Source of the DNA: Hansfordia pulvinata | Lineage: Eukaryota; Ascomycota; Sordariomycetes; Xylariales | Reading direction: 5' to 3' | Length of the DNA stretch: 64,000 bases | Assembly: GCA_006538405.1 (NCBI GenBank) | Contig: BJKQ01000005.1 | Location: 2,108,001 to 2,172,000 of the forward strand | Part shown: positions 44,407 through 55,568 of the stretch, piece after piece | Layout of the letters: each line of letters starts with the position of its first letter | Position numbering within the stretch: the stretch's first letter is position 1 | Made by a program: the position numbers and the translations under genes | Notes under the pieces: generated by a model | Told to the model about the DNA's origin: nothing | What the model saw: only the letters and a program-made list of their open reading frames with translations | Databases searched by the model: none

Positions 44407-46041
44407 CTGCAACAAAGCAGCAGAATCGGCAGCAGCAGCAGCAACATCATCATCTTCGAGCTGGGAAGGAAAGGGAGGATGACCGACTGTTGTATAACAA
44501 GGCTGCCTCAGCCATGCCTGCGTGATGGGTGAGGCTGGAACAGCAGAACACGCGGGCAGTGTCGTGGGTGGTGGGCGGGGTCGCGGATGATGCAGCCCAG
44601 CAGCGCCGATCGAGGACGTGATGGCATCATGCCTCGCAGCGCCCGGGCCACCTGGGCTCACACGGCCGGCCACGCTCAGTGCTGACCACGGGGCATGACC
44701 AGAGCGGCCTAGCGCCACCAGCACCGCACGAGAAGTGCAATCTTTGCCACACACATAAAAACATCATGACGCCCCTCCCTGCATAACTGGTGCACATTTC
44801 TGCATACTCGATCCATCCAGCTGCATGTTTGGCGCAGAGGCCCCGGCCAGTCGCGCCAGTCTCGACCGGTTCGGGCCCTCTGGATACTCGTAAAGGTGGT
44901 GTGCAATGTCTGGTGTGCTCATGGCGCTGATGTGGTTGCACCACAGCCCGCCCACGCCATCCCCTCGCAAAGACGGACGAGCACGGCGACAACCGTAGCA
45001 ACCACTCACACCATCGCACTCATCTCGCACCTGCGCGTGTGCATCGGCGACGTCCCAGCCTACGATAGGCCCGACGGTGCACAGCGTCGGGCTCCTCACT
45101 ACGCCCACCCGCTGGGCGGATTTAGACAGCCCCGAGATTTGTGCGCCTCCGTAAGCCGCAGGCACGTGACTGGCAGCGTGTAGGTGAGGTCTGGGGTCGG
45201 CCTGCCACCTAATTGTCTAGACACACTCCACTAGTGTCAGTAGTGGGAACGTGGTTCAGATTCACGGCATGCAGTGGCGTGAGAAGCCGCTTCTGATTCG
45301 TCGGCCGTCACCACCCACCTTCTCTTGATTGGCCCCGTCTTGCATGATCAGTCCTACGGAAGGGGCGACGTCGGCGCACCATCCCTGCGCACCCGGCGCA
45401 CCATCCTTGCACACAAGCCAATCAAAACCCTGCAACCGCGTTTTGCATGCAGCTTATGTGGGACGCTGCCTTGGCGCTCCAGAGCCGGGCCCTACGGTAT
45501 CCGCTCCTCCCCCGTCTCCCAGAATCCCCCAAGACCCAAGGGCGCCCTCGCTCGTCGTCGTCGCTCGCTCGTCGTGCATCGTCGCCGTCTCATCAGCCAT
45601 CTTCATCGTTGTCCTCGCTCTGCCACAGGCCCAATCCACACGACTGATCACCCTCAGACTGTCGATTTCGCCCTTCGCACATGCCAGCAAGATGTCGAGC
45701 TCTAGCTGTATCTAGATGGCTTCGCACTCGACCCTCAACAACACCAATACCGACCACAAGATCCAGCATTTCCACTCTCAACCCTCCTCCGATAGACATA
45801 CCCTGACCCAGCCGTCACTCGCACATCACATTTCCTTTTCTGATTTTGGCAACGGCGTTCGGGACAGGCAGCGGATCCCGCAACTTTGACTTCACTTTCG
45901 ACTTTCAATACCCCCAAGGCGACGCGTTGTGATTTGACTGTTTTCCTCGAGCCCGGTTCGGCACGGCGTCGCGTACCTCGCCTTCCTCCACCCTACGTTT
46001 GGCAATCGCCCGACACCCCACCCGCGACACACCCGCATAGA
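42670..46041. other. 3.4-kb intergenic region
   Basis: No gene is supported. It includes the promoter of the kinase gene, a (GAA)n tract at 44375-44405, and octamers at 44036, 44060 and 44885. Open frames on both strands overlap heavily and show no recognisable motifs. The last ~300 bp are C/T-rich and probably contain the start of transcription for the next gene. Confidence 0.5.
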
Positions 46042-47132
46042 ATGGACGACCCTGGTTGGCAATGGCCCGCTTGGAAATTTGGTATGAAGAGGGATGACCT
46101 CTTCACCAAGCTCCATGATCAGTACAACACCATCTCCTCCTCCATCCAAGACCCCGAGGCCTTTCACCACGATGTCTACGAGATCTCCGGCACGGCAAGC
46201 ACCGCAGATGAGTTCCACCGGTTGCTGGCCGACCGCAAGCAGCAGCGCCTCCGCGAGCTCAACGACTCGCTCGAATCGGCCTCTCTCGAGATCATATCCA
46301 ACCCCATGCTCATAGGCACCGAGCAATGGCAGTATGCCGTCCAACTTTTCCGTACCAAGTCTCTCGACTCTCTTGTTCGCTACTTTGCCAGCTATCTACC
46401 GGAACCCCACCCGTGGCACCAACAGGAAGCGGCAAACAAGGGCGTCGACGAGCCTATCGGCACCTTCACTGATGCCGAGGACGGATACCGGGTTACCCAC
46501 GAACCCTTTTCCATCTCGGCATCTGTCAAGGAGAGCCATCTTCCACCGTCTCCTCGATCCTTGACCACCTGCTCAGACGAGTCCTCGGGTGTCTCGTCGT
46601 TTGACGACTTTGATCATCACATTTATGCCCTCGACAACCTGACGCCGGCAAGAAGTCTGTCATTTTCCGAACCTGATACGGACATGATGGCCTTCTCCGG
46701 GTCACTTCCTGCGGGAATGGACGAGGTCTGCCCCTCTGACGAGCCAACGACACCATCCACCTCGGTGTCCGACGCGTCTGAGACCCGATCACTATCGGAG
46801 GCGGATGATAAGACCGAGGCGCACGAAGCGTCGACTACCACCGACCATGATGCCGACGAGGATGTCGAGACCCCCACCCCCACAATAGTTCCTCTGCGGA
46901 CTCGTATATGACGCGGCAAGACGAGTCGAGTACTTCAACGAGTCGAGAGCGATCATCCCCCCTGTATGCACACGTCCTCCAAGAGTACGTGCGATCACAA
47001 AATAAGCACCGTCGCGACGGCAGTCCGAGCAGATCAGCTAGACGAAGGAGTCCAGAGCTGGGACGTGTACATAAGCCCCTATCCGAACCCACCCGGCAGA
47101 GACCGAAGGTCAAGAGGCGCAGTCAAGACTGA
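46042..47132 (+). CDS. Protein of unknown function, acidic/Ser-rich, one apparent frameshift
   Basis: Probable fungal protein of 363 aa after correction. It starts at ATG 46042 (MDDPGWQWPAWKFGMKRDD). The N-terminal ~130 residues look helical and folded (DRKQQRLRELNDSLE, QLFRTKSLDSLVRYFASYLPEP). The middle is disordered and rich in Ser, Asp and Glu, and the C-terminus is basic. The uncorrected frame stops at 46911. One extra C in the C5 runs at 46871-46875 or 46877-46881 joins it to a frame reading HNSSSADSYMTRQDESS and ending HKPLSEPTRQRPKVKRRSQD at 47132, with the total then a multiple of three. I do not recognise the family. No signal peptide or membrane segment. Codon bias is weaker than in the left-hand genes. 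Confidence 0.65.
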
Positions 47133-47886
47133 TGACGAAGGAAACATTGTACATATGCCACGATACCTGCTGTCAATAAGCGTAACGTCTGAACGTTTCT
47201 CGTTCTTTACACTAACCGGGGTTCTGCCAGTGTGTGTTCGCTTGAGGGATGCTTTGCTAATACTTGTTCTTGTGCATATTCGTAATGACGCGCCGAATCG
47301 ATACGCCATCGCCGGTCGACTCGATTGCCGAATATCTGTAACGAACCATGATGGAAGCATACGAGTATGCCCTGGGCGAGAGCGGAATTCAGGACCGGCG
47401 ATATTTGCCGATTTGCGAACTCGTCAACCTGTAGGTATGGCTTGAAGCTAGGTAAGCACTTTGCACTAGAGACAGGCCTAGGGTCTGGAGCATGGTGGTG
47501 GTGAAGTCATTGATTTCTGCCCGCCACGAGCAGCCCCTGCCAATGAGATCATCCATCCCGTAGATTCGAACTGGTGAAAGCAAACCATCCGTACCCGAGT
47601 CAGATGGCCGCCCCTGACATGCGGTGGATGAAAGCTGCCGTTGCGGGGGTTGGCCAACAAAGGTTTTGTATATATAGATCCAAGTGATACCCAGGGCAGC
47701 TGTTACAGCACAGTCGCACATTCGTTGAGAAGAATCAACCTCTTTATCGCCTGCTTGAACTGCCCCAGAGTTTCATGTGAACAACCTGCCAGCAGTGAGA
47801 CCCTGCTTATACGCCCCTGATTTCCTTACCACACCGCTCGACCTCAGAACAGCACATCGATTTACGTCCGCCGCTGCCCGATCGAC
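47133..47886. other. Intergenic region between two unknown-protein genes
   Basis: No gene is supported. It holds one TACGAGTA at 47360 and a TATATATAGATC stretch near 47670, about 220 bp before the next start, which could serve as a TATA-like element. Confidence 0.45.
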
Positions 47887-48312
47887 ATGGCCCGGGAGAC
47901 ACTCCGCGAGAAGGCGGCCAGGGAGCTCGGCACCGCGGGGCCGGGGGCGAATCCGAGCCAGCTGGGGGACCCGATCAGCATGAAGAACGAGACGACGGGC
48001 CGGGACCCGGCGGAGAGCGAGGAGGGTGCTGCTGCTGCTGCCGGTGGTGTTGGCGGTGGCGGTGGTCAGGGGGAGGGACACAACAGCAGCAACGACGGCG
48101 GCGGCGGCAAGAACACCAACCTCCGATCGCTGGCCGCCAGCAAGCTGCACGGGCCCGGCGCCAACCCCAGCCTGCTGGGCGACCCTGTCAGCCTCAAGAA
48201 CGAGACGAGCGCGCGGGACCCGACGGGGAGCGAGGCTGGTGGTGGTGGAGGTGGAGGGGGCCAGGGACAGGGCCAGGGCCAGGGGCTAGGGGGGAGGGAC
48301 TCGAAACTATGA
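47887..48312 (+). CDS. Small hydrophilic protein with a duplicated GANPSxLGDP motif
   Basis: Single-exon, 141-aa protein with no cysteine, no signal peptide and no membrane segment. It contains two copies of an ~25-residue unit: GPGANPSQLGDPISMKNETT...RDP (about residues 18-43) and GPGANPSLLGDPVSLKNETS...RDP (about 89-114). They are separated and followed by Gly/Gln-rich linkers (GGVGGGGGQG, GQGQGQGQGLG). I know similar short single-unit sequences from other filamentous fungi, but no function. The composition recalls hydrophilic, stress-related disordered proteins. The linkers are of the kind that expand by slippage. Confidence 0.7.
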   Translation: MARETLREKAARELGTAGPGANPSQLGDPISMKNETTGRDPAESEEGAAAAAGGVGGGGGQGEGHNSSNDGGGGKNTNLRSLAASKLHGPGANPSLLGDPVSLKNETSARDPTGSEAGGGGGGGGQGQGQGQGLGGRDSKL

Positions 48313-51300
48313 TGGGGGGGAGAGGGTGTGTGCGTGAGAGCTGGCTTTGGAGTCGGTGACACGGTCCGGCGGACCTGGACGGCGCCGAGACGGGGTTTCA
48401 GGCGGGGACGAGGGCCCGGGAGTCGGGGTCTGGTGGGGAAAAGCCGGACTGGTGGACGGAATCGGGTGTGGGGCGGAGACGGGGCGCGAGCGGAACGGCC
48501 TTGAGCCCGATCGCATCCGGGCTCGGGAGGGCTCGGGCTAACCGCCGCGGCGCTGGCCGGACTGTGGCAGCAGCTGCTACTTCGTCTGTTTCATGGGTTT
48601 CTCGCCTCGCCCTTGTCGGCGCGGCAATGTGCGGGTGGGGAAAAGCGCGCGCTTTACTCAGCGAGAGCGGCCGCCGCCCTTTGCCAGACAGACGCAGCGA
48701 GGAGCTCGCACGGCGGTCCTATACAGGAGGTACAATGCAGCCCGACACGTGTGCGGGCAGCGCCACCGTTCTGCACGCGTTGTTCATTACGATAAACGCC
48801 GAAATTGTGTCGCTGTGCTATTCAGAGTCGGTCTCGGTCTCGGTCTCGTTCTCGCTCTCTCGCGGCGTGCCGGCCCTTGCGTGTATGCGTGTCCATCTAT
48901 GTGGCTGCGTGCTTGGCTGTGTGACTGCTAGCCAAGAGACCCGGGAATAGTGGAAGGCCTCCTACGAGCGAGCGATGGAGCAACGCCAAATTGGGCTGCA
49001 CTCTATATACACATTTTTTTTGTCACTGAGGCCAAATCGCCGGTTCCATCGCGTGGCCGGAGGTGTGCAGGCGGGCGCACTCGAGCCCCAACCTGCAGAT
49101 TGCATACCTTGCAGCAGGTCAACAGGATTTGATGGCTCCAGATGGGCCAGAGGTCTCTTCTGCGGCACGGAGCACACCATCGGCAAGGACCCCGAAGGGA
49201 CGGACGGCTCTGGCGCGGAGGCTCTTCCCTGCTGGCACGACAGAAGAACCCAAGCGAGCGACTCGAGCCAGGAGGTACCTACCTGTGTAGCCAGCAGCCA
49301 GCAGCCAGTAGCAACGGGGGTTCGGGTGTTGGCGTGGCTGACCTCGGAAAAACGTGGCAGAGCCTCGCGTCGGACCGGCCGGGCTATACTCGCATCCATC
49401 CCGCTGATAGACAGTGTGCGGTGCGGGTTGCGGGGCCCTGTGCCTGGCGGTTGACGTCTGGCGAATCACGGACGCGCCTATCCGCAACGCCACCTACTAC
49501 TCGTACGCGAGTAACAGTACCCAACCGTACATACAGCGAATGCTGCCACCAGCTGGAGCCGGAAAGCTCGGATGCGGCCCTCGGCTGTGTGAAGATTCCA
49601 CATCTGCTGCCTCCGCTTCCTTTCCTGGCCAAGTATACTCGTGCGCGTGCGCGTACGTACTGCAACGGCCTGGCCTGGCGAAAGGGGCCCCTCGGCCGTA
49701 AGGCTGCTCCCGCGCCTGATGCCCTTGCACGAGGGGGGGGGGGAGAACCTTTGCGACTGGATAGGACTCTTTACGCGTAATATCGACAGGAGGATGCGCG
49801 TGGAGCGCAGTCTGAGAGCCGCTTGGACGAGCTACTCGCGCATGGGCAGCTTGCACTACCGACATGTAGGCACCTACCTACCTACTCGAGTGTACTTCAG
49901 GGGGCACCCGTAGCTGGAGGTCGGCGCTTATTAATGCTGCGGCTGTGTCGAGCTTACAAATCACGGTGTTTTTTCATCACCGAAGTTGCTTGTTCCGCCT
50001 CAAGCAGATCCATCTGCCTGCCTGCACGTACGACCTAGGTACTCGTGTCTACTTGTTGTTAGTGCACGACACACACGAGACAGAATCGAATCCCCAGCCC
50101 CAGGGGGACTAAGCGAGCTAGGGGAGAAATAGGCAGATCAGTGTACTGGCATTAAACAGAGGCGTACCCGTGTGCAAGACTGAGGGCGGATTTGTAATGG
50201 CCCAAGGCGGAGGGCGTTGGTGCAGGCGGTGCAAAGGCGTTCAGGAGGAGCGGGGGGAGGGGGAGGGGGAGGAGGCGGCGGAGGCTGAAGGGGAGGCTGG
50301 CGATGCGTCGGCGGGGTGAAGTCGCCCCAGGGTCGCAATTTAGTCGCCGAGATGCCCCGCTCGCCGGCTCTCGCTCACCAATGGGCCCCAATAAACATTG
50401 TCCCTAGGTATCAATCGGACTGTGGTATCTACTCCGTACACACAATAACCTACAGATGGTGGGCTGAGGCGGGGTCTACTGCATGGAGGGGATTGCTTCC
50501 ACCGGACCGTTGTGACACCGCCATACCTACGAGTACCTTAGGTAGCGACCGCTGTGGCCGGGCACTCGACCGTCCACGGGACCGGCTGCATCCTTTGAGT
50601 AGGTAGGTACATACTCGTAGATGCTCAGCCCGCCGTCGCCTTCGAGCAGAGTCGGAGCAGAGCCATCTCCAGGGCTAGCGGCAGTAACTTGCGAGATTGC
50701 TCAAGGCGGGCTAGCCAGAGGAACAGCCCGGCATGAGTGCAAGCCCGGGGCCTGCAAGCGCAGTGCCGCAGGATTCATACCACATCCCTATACATCCATG
50801 GATGTAGACATTGATGTCCACGGGTAGGTACATGTAGGTTCGGTATTCTTCAGGCGGCAGTGGTGGCCCGACTGCCGGGCGCCGTTCGAGGCTGTCGCAC
50901 TCGTACGAGTGCAGGTGATAATGGATGGAGAACAGCCCGGTATCTAAGCCCTACGACCTACACAGTACATGCCCCGTACATGTACCTCCATGTACCTACA
51001 CTCGTACTGCCTGGGCAGGGCTCTCGAGCCTCATCGTGTAAGTGGCCCGCATCGCAGTGCCGCGCCGCCCACTGCGCGCAGGCACGGCGGGGGAGCTGTC
51101 ATGTCCAGCCCACCCACCGCAGCCGAGCCGGCCATCCACAGCTGGCGATGCCCTCCATAGATCCATAGATCCATCCCATGGATGGGTCCCACGCTCCATG
51201 CACCGCACCGCACCGCATGCCCGGTCTTGGGCTAGGTACGTGTACTCGCACCAGTTAGTTACCTAGTGAGCACCCGGCCGAACGCCCATGACTGGCTTCA

Positions 51301-51544
51301 CCATGCCGGCCTGACTTGACAACCTGTTCCGACCTCGAGCTGCCTGTCCTGCTCCATCTCGGCGTCCTCGCCGCCGTCCATAAAGCTGCCCCTCGCCGCC
51401 GCCGGTTTCCTTCTCTGTCTCCTGTCGTCCTCATCACTTTCGCATCGCATCGCATCATCTATCCCTCGACTCGACTCGACTCGACTCAACTCTTCACATC
51501 TTCCAGCCAACCATTCCCCCGCTCACCAACTCAAAACCGCCACC
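48313..51544. other. 3.2-kb intergenic region
   Basis: No gene is supported. It holds a GGTCTC array at 48830-48846, octamers at 49498, 50528 and 50612, and a perfect 16-bp palindrome GCACTCGTACGAGTGC at 50897-50912. TACCTACC and TACATGTA-type words are frequent (49866-49892, 50600-50612, 50823-50835, 50966-51000). The last 60 bp before the DUF1993 gene are C/T/A-rich with GACTC repeats (51468-51489). Confidence 0.5.
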
Positions 51545-52158
51545 ATGACCTCCCTCTACAAGCAGTCTATCCCCGTCTTCGTCAAGTACCTCAAGACCTT
51601 TGACGCCCTGCTTGACAAGGCCACCAAGCACGCCGCCGACAAGTCCGTCGAGGTCCAGACGCTGGTCGACCACCGCCTGATCGAGGACCAGCGAGCGTAA
51701 GCCACCTGCTGCTACCCGTGCCTGTCCCTGTCCCTGTGCTTGCTTGCCTTTGCTGACTCGCCCGCCCCCCCCCCCCTCTCCCGAACAGTCTCCCCTTCCA
51801 GGTCATTTCGTGCTGCAACACCGCCGTGTGGTTCGCGGACCGCGCCGGCCGCCTCGAGCACACCGAGGTCGCGGACGACCAGACCACGATCCCCCAGCTC
51901 AAGGAGCGCCTGGCCGGCACCGTCAAGTACCTCGAGAGCGTCGACGCGGCCAAGATCGACGCCCACGTCGACGAGCCCATCCGCATGGAGACCAAGGTCG
52001 GCGTCTTCGTCTTCGATTCGGCCCAGCGCTACCTGTCCGAGTTCGCCATCCCCAACTTCCACTTCCACCTGTCCACCGGCTACTGCATCCTGCGCGCCCA
52101 GGGCGTCGACATTGGCGCCTTTGACTACCTGCGCGACGTCTTTGTCAAGGAGGAATAG
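51545..52158 (+). CDS. DUF1993 domain protein
   Basis: Protein of 173 aa encoded by exons 51545-51696 and 51789-52158. The 92-nt intron (GTAAGC...AACAG) contains a C-run. The sequence matches the layout of the DUF1993 family across its whole length: SLYKQSIPVFVKYLKTFDALLDKA, then VDHRLIEDQRALPFQV and CCNTAVWFAD, and a C-terminal FHLSTGYCILRAQGVDIGAFDYLRD. The family is a small four-helix bundle related to DinB-like folds. Its biochemical role is not established. No targeting signal is visible, so it is probably cytosolic. Both flanks are non-coding, so the neighbourhood says nothing about its job. Confidence 0.88.
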
Positions 52159-52780
52159 GCGCATGTCCATACAGGCCCTCCCCTGGTAGCTGCCTACTCA
52201 GGTGGGAGACAGGCGAACGACCGATCGATACCCAAGGAGCTCATGGAAGCTTGGCCCGAAAAAAGAAAAGAATATAACCAAGTCAAAATCTAATAAATCT
52301 CAAAAAAAAAAAAAGATATATAACACAGTCTTCTATCGCTTTGTCCTGGTTGAGCGCCGAGTTGCGACGCTGCCACCACACATTGAACAACATGATGTTT
52401 CCGAGTTTCATGCGCAAGCTGACAGCAGAGCGGCGCGTCACTTGGCCAGGGCACCCGACGCAGGCTGGGATGTGAGCTCCATTAGGCACTCGTACAGTTC
52501 AAGCTCCTGGCCAGGGTGGTCTTCCAGCAGCGCGATGCGCCCCGCTTCAGCTGCCCCTCACCCCCTCCAGAGTCGAAGAGATGGCCGAGCGCATCGCGCA
52601 GAGAGAAGCATTATTAGGTAGCTGACCTGTCTGCCTCGCTGCCCATTACCGTCCACCGAGGGCTCTGTCCTGTCGCTGCTTACGAGTCAAGCGCACTGGG
52701 CCCTCCAGGCTCACATGTGGCCAGCTCCTACTGCAGAACGTCGACTCAAACAAACAGAGTGCGCCTACAGGTGGTGCCAG

Positions 52781-52796
52781 CTACTCGTACGAGTAG
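52781..52796. repeat. Perfect 16-bp palindrome CTACTCGTACGAGTAG
   Basis: Two inverted copies of the window-wide octamer (TACTCGTA and TACGAGTA) overlap by two bases, making a perfect dyad. A second perfect dyad of the same core is at 50897-50912. Confidence 0.9.
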
Positions 52797-54062
52797 AGCC
52801 GGATGCTTCGGCTCAACCCAGACTCTTGGGTAGTACCACCCAACCAACTCGTACGGGGCATCGCCGGGCCCGAAGCCGCTGCAGGCGGTGAGCCCTTGCG
52901 CCGCTCGCGGGGCCACGCCTGTAGACGAGCACCGTTATGCAACAAGAGGGGGGGGGGGGGGGAGCAGCGTGCTTCCAGTTGCTTCAATCTACTCGGCGAG
53001 CCTGACAACCTGAGCGACGACTCTTGGAACTCAGAGTCATGCAATATGGCAGTCGGAGTCGGGCTGTGGAGGTAATGTGGCTCCCATGCTCAATGCCGCA
53101 GCCCACCCATCCACCCACCCTTCATACTCGTACGCAGAAGCTCTGCGCCAGGCACGGAAGACGCGGGACGCGTTCTCGCGCGCGCACCGTACTACTCTTA
53201 CCGGACTGCATCCACACAATAACACTGGCGAGTAGGACGGCCGGCCCCCGCCAACGCGGACACCCGGGTGGATACGAGAGTCAACCCGGGCCTCACCACT
53301 CATCACCCCTCACCACAGGCACAGAGAAAGGGATGCCGCCGTACGACAGCGCGTGCGCTGCTGAGCAGGGCGGGCAGGCCGCCGCCCAGAAAAGTGTGCT
53401 CACCAGCGCCGGGGGGCCCATCGACGAGGGGAGGTAAAGCGGGCCGGCGGTGCCTTTCTCGACGACCTCCTGGCGTTGGCCCCTGGTAGCCCGCGCTCGC
53501 TTGCCTCTTCCTAGTCTGCGGCGATGGTTGGCGGAGTCTCGTGCGAGTGCGAGTAGGCTCTCCATACCATACCACCTCTGATAATAGGTAGGTAATTATC
53601 GAGTACTCGTACTCCAATGAGGCTCGAGGGGGCGGCTTGGTTTTGGGCGCGCGCCACTCTCGGCTGGCCCTGCCCACCAACTCCAACTACCTACCTACCT
53701 AGTTACGGGTCTCTGCCCTTATTATTAAAGCCAAGTGTGATTAAATCTGTACGCACTCGTGTTGTTTACCCCTGTGGCTTGCGTATACTCTCTTCTCCCT
53801 GGGTCTTCTTCTTCTTTCTCCCCGACGCCGCCAGCGCCTCCATCTGGCGGGGGCCCGGGGCTCCGGCGTGGCCCCAATTGGCGCGCCGCGCCCGCGGGGT
53901 TTGGTGGCTTGCAGCTAGAGGCGGCCAGACCGCGTGGGCAGGACGCGCCGCCACGAGGTGAGAGTACGAGCAGTGCCACGGAGTTAGGTAGTTAAGTGCT
54001 CGTAGGCAGGCAAGCCATACAAATCCACAGCTACTTCTCCTCGACGGCTGCTGCTGCTGGCT

Positions 54063-54087
54063 GATGATGATGATGATGATGATGATG
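54063..54087. repeat. (GAT)8 microsatellite
   Basis: Eight uninterrupted GAT units in non-coding sequence. Confidence 0.9.
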
Positions 54088-55568
54088 CCCTCCCCCGCTG
54101 CTTGGGCCAATATGACCTCGTGCCCTCTCGTTGTCTCCCTTCCGAGCCTCACACCCATCTGCCCCTTCCCCCAGAGGGCAGTGTTTACCTACTTTCAATG
54201 TGCGCACATTGGACCCTCGATCAACACCAGGGATGATGGACATTTCTGGACGGTGGGGCGAGGTTCGATCGCCCCCCCCCCCCACACACACACACACGCC
54301 GCACAGGAACAGAAACAGAAACAGAGACAGAAGAGACAGAAGAGAGAGAGAGAGAGAGAAACAGAGACAAGAGTGTGAAGACTGGCACTCGACGTTCCGT
54401 CTCTCCGTCGCTGCGCATTCCCACCATGTTCGTGTCCTGCTGGGAATGATAAGGAGCCGCCCCCCGAAAAGAAAAGAAAAAAAAAACACGCGCGAATACG
54501 AGCATGTGTTTCGCGGGGCGCAACTCGACGCGAGAGAGAAAGAGGGCCAAAGAAGGAGAGGCCTGATGAGTGACACTGGGAACCTTGCAGAGCTCACGGG
54601 TACCTTGCAGACACTTGGGCGGGACGCGGCGCCTACGAATTAAAATCGGCCTTCGGAGCCAGAGCCAGAGCCAGAGCCAGTCGGGCGCCATGGATCCCGG
54701 CCGCCGTTTGCAACCCCCGTCCGTGTGGCTTTTGGGCGGCGCCGTCCTCTAACCCCAGGCGCGAATAACACACGAGCTCGTACGCGCCTGTCCCTTTCCC
54801 CCCCTTGCAAACCCCGGTCCTGTCCTCTGTCCGCGCACTTCGTGATGCTGGCCAGATTTTGGTTTTTAAGATTGCACATCACGCACGCCATCAGCCCACT
54901 CGCCGCCCTCGCCCGGTCTCACCCAGGACTCTTGAGCTAGCTCGCTCACCACCTAGTTAGTCGTACCTTGGCCCCAGTCGGCCCGCTGTCCCCAGGGCGA
55001 GATGCTTTTTTGGCTTGCTTGCTTGCCTGCTTCCTGGGTGTACGAATACCTACTCGTACCTGGGGGAGAGAGGCATGGGAGAGGCATGGGAGAAGGGGGG
55101 AAACCCCACAGCACCCGATACGGCGAGTCTGGGCCCCATCAATCGGGTGGACCGAGTCATGCCATCCACTCTGCGGGTGCCCGGAGCAGAATGCCGTTTG
55201 TTGTCGTATCATTAAAGAGAGATCCATATTATAAGAGGGCTCGGCCTCCCCTCCCCCCAAGATTGTCCTCACTTGTCGGCATTCTTGGGGTTTTGGAAAG
55301 GAAAAATAGACCTCACTCGCCCGGTCCTTTCCCATCCCATGCCTACGGGAATTGCGCAACACGAGGGCCGCCGTTGATAACGCCAGCGAGCCTCTTCCCC
55401 TCCCCTCTGTGTTCCCACGAGTTTAGCCAGTCCTCCCTGACTGCTTCTGTCACTCACTTTCACTCTCGCTGTGGCTTGGCTAGGTAATACAGCCAGTAGC
55501 CTCTTACACTCTTTTTTTTTTTCTTAATTTTTTTTTTTTTCGGATCCTCGACAAGAGTCACACACACA

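Larger units (their letters stand above)
52159..55568. other. 3.4-kb intergenic region
   Basis: No gene is supported. Notable items are the perfect palindrome CTACTCGTACGAGTAG at 52781-52796, a G15 run at 52948-52962, octamers at 53125, 53604 and 55051, a (GAT)8 tract at 54063-54087, GAGCCA repeats at 54655-54680, and T-runs at 55511-55540 just before the subtilase start. Confidence 0.5.
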
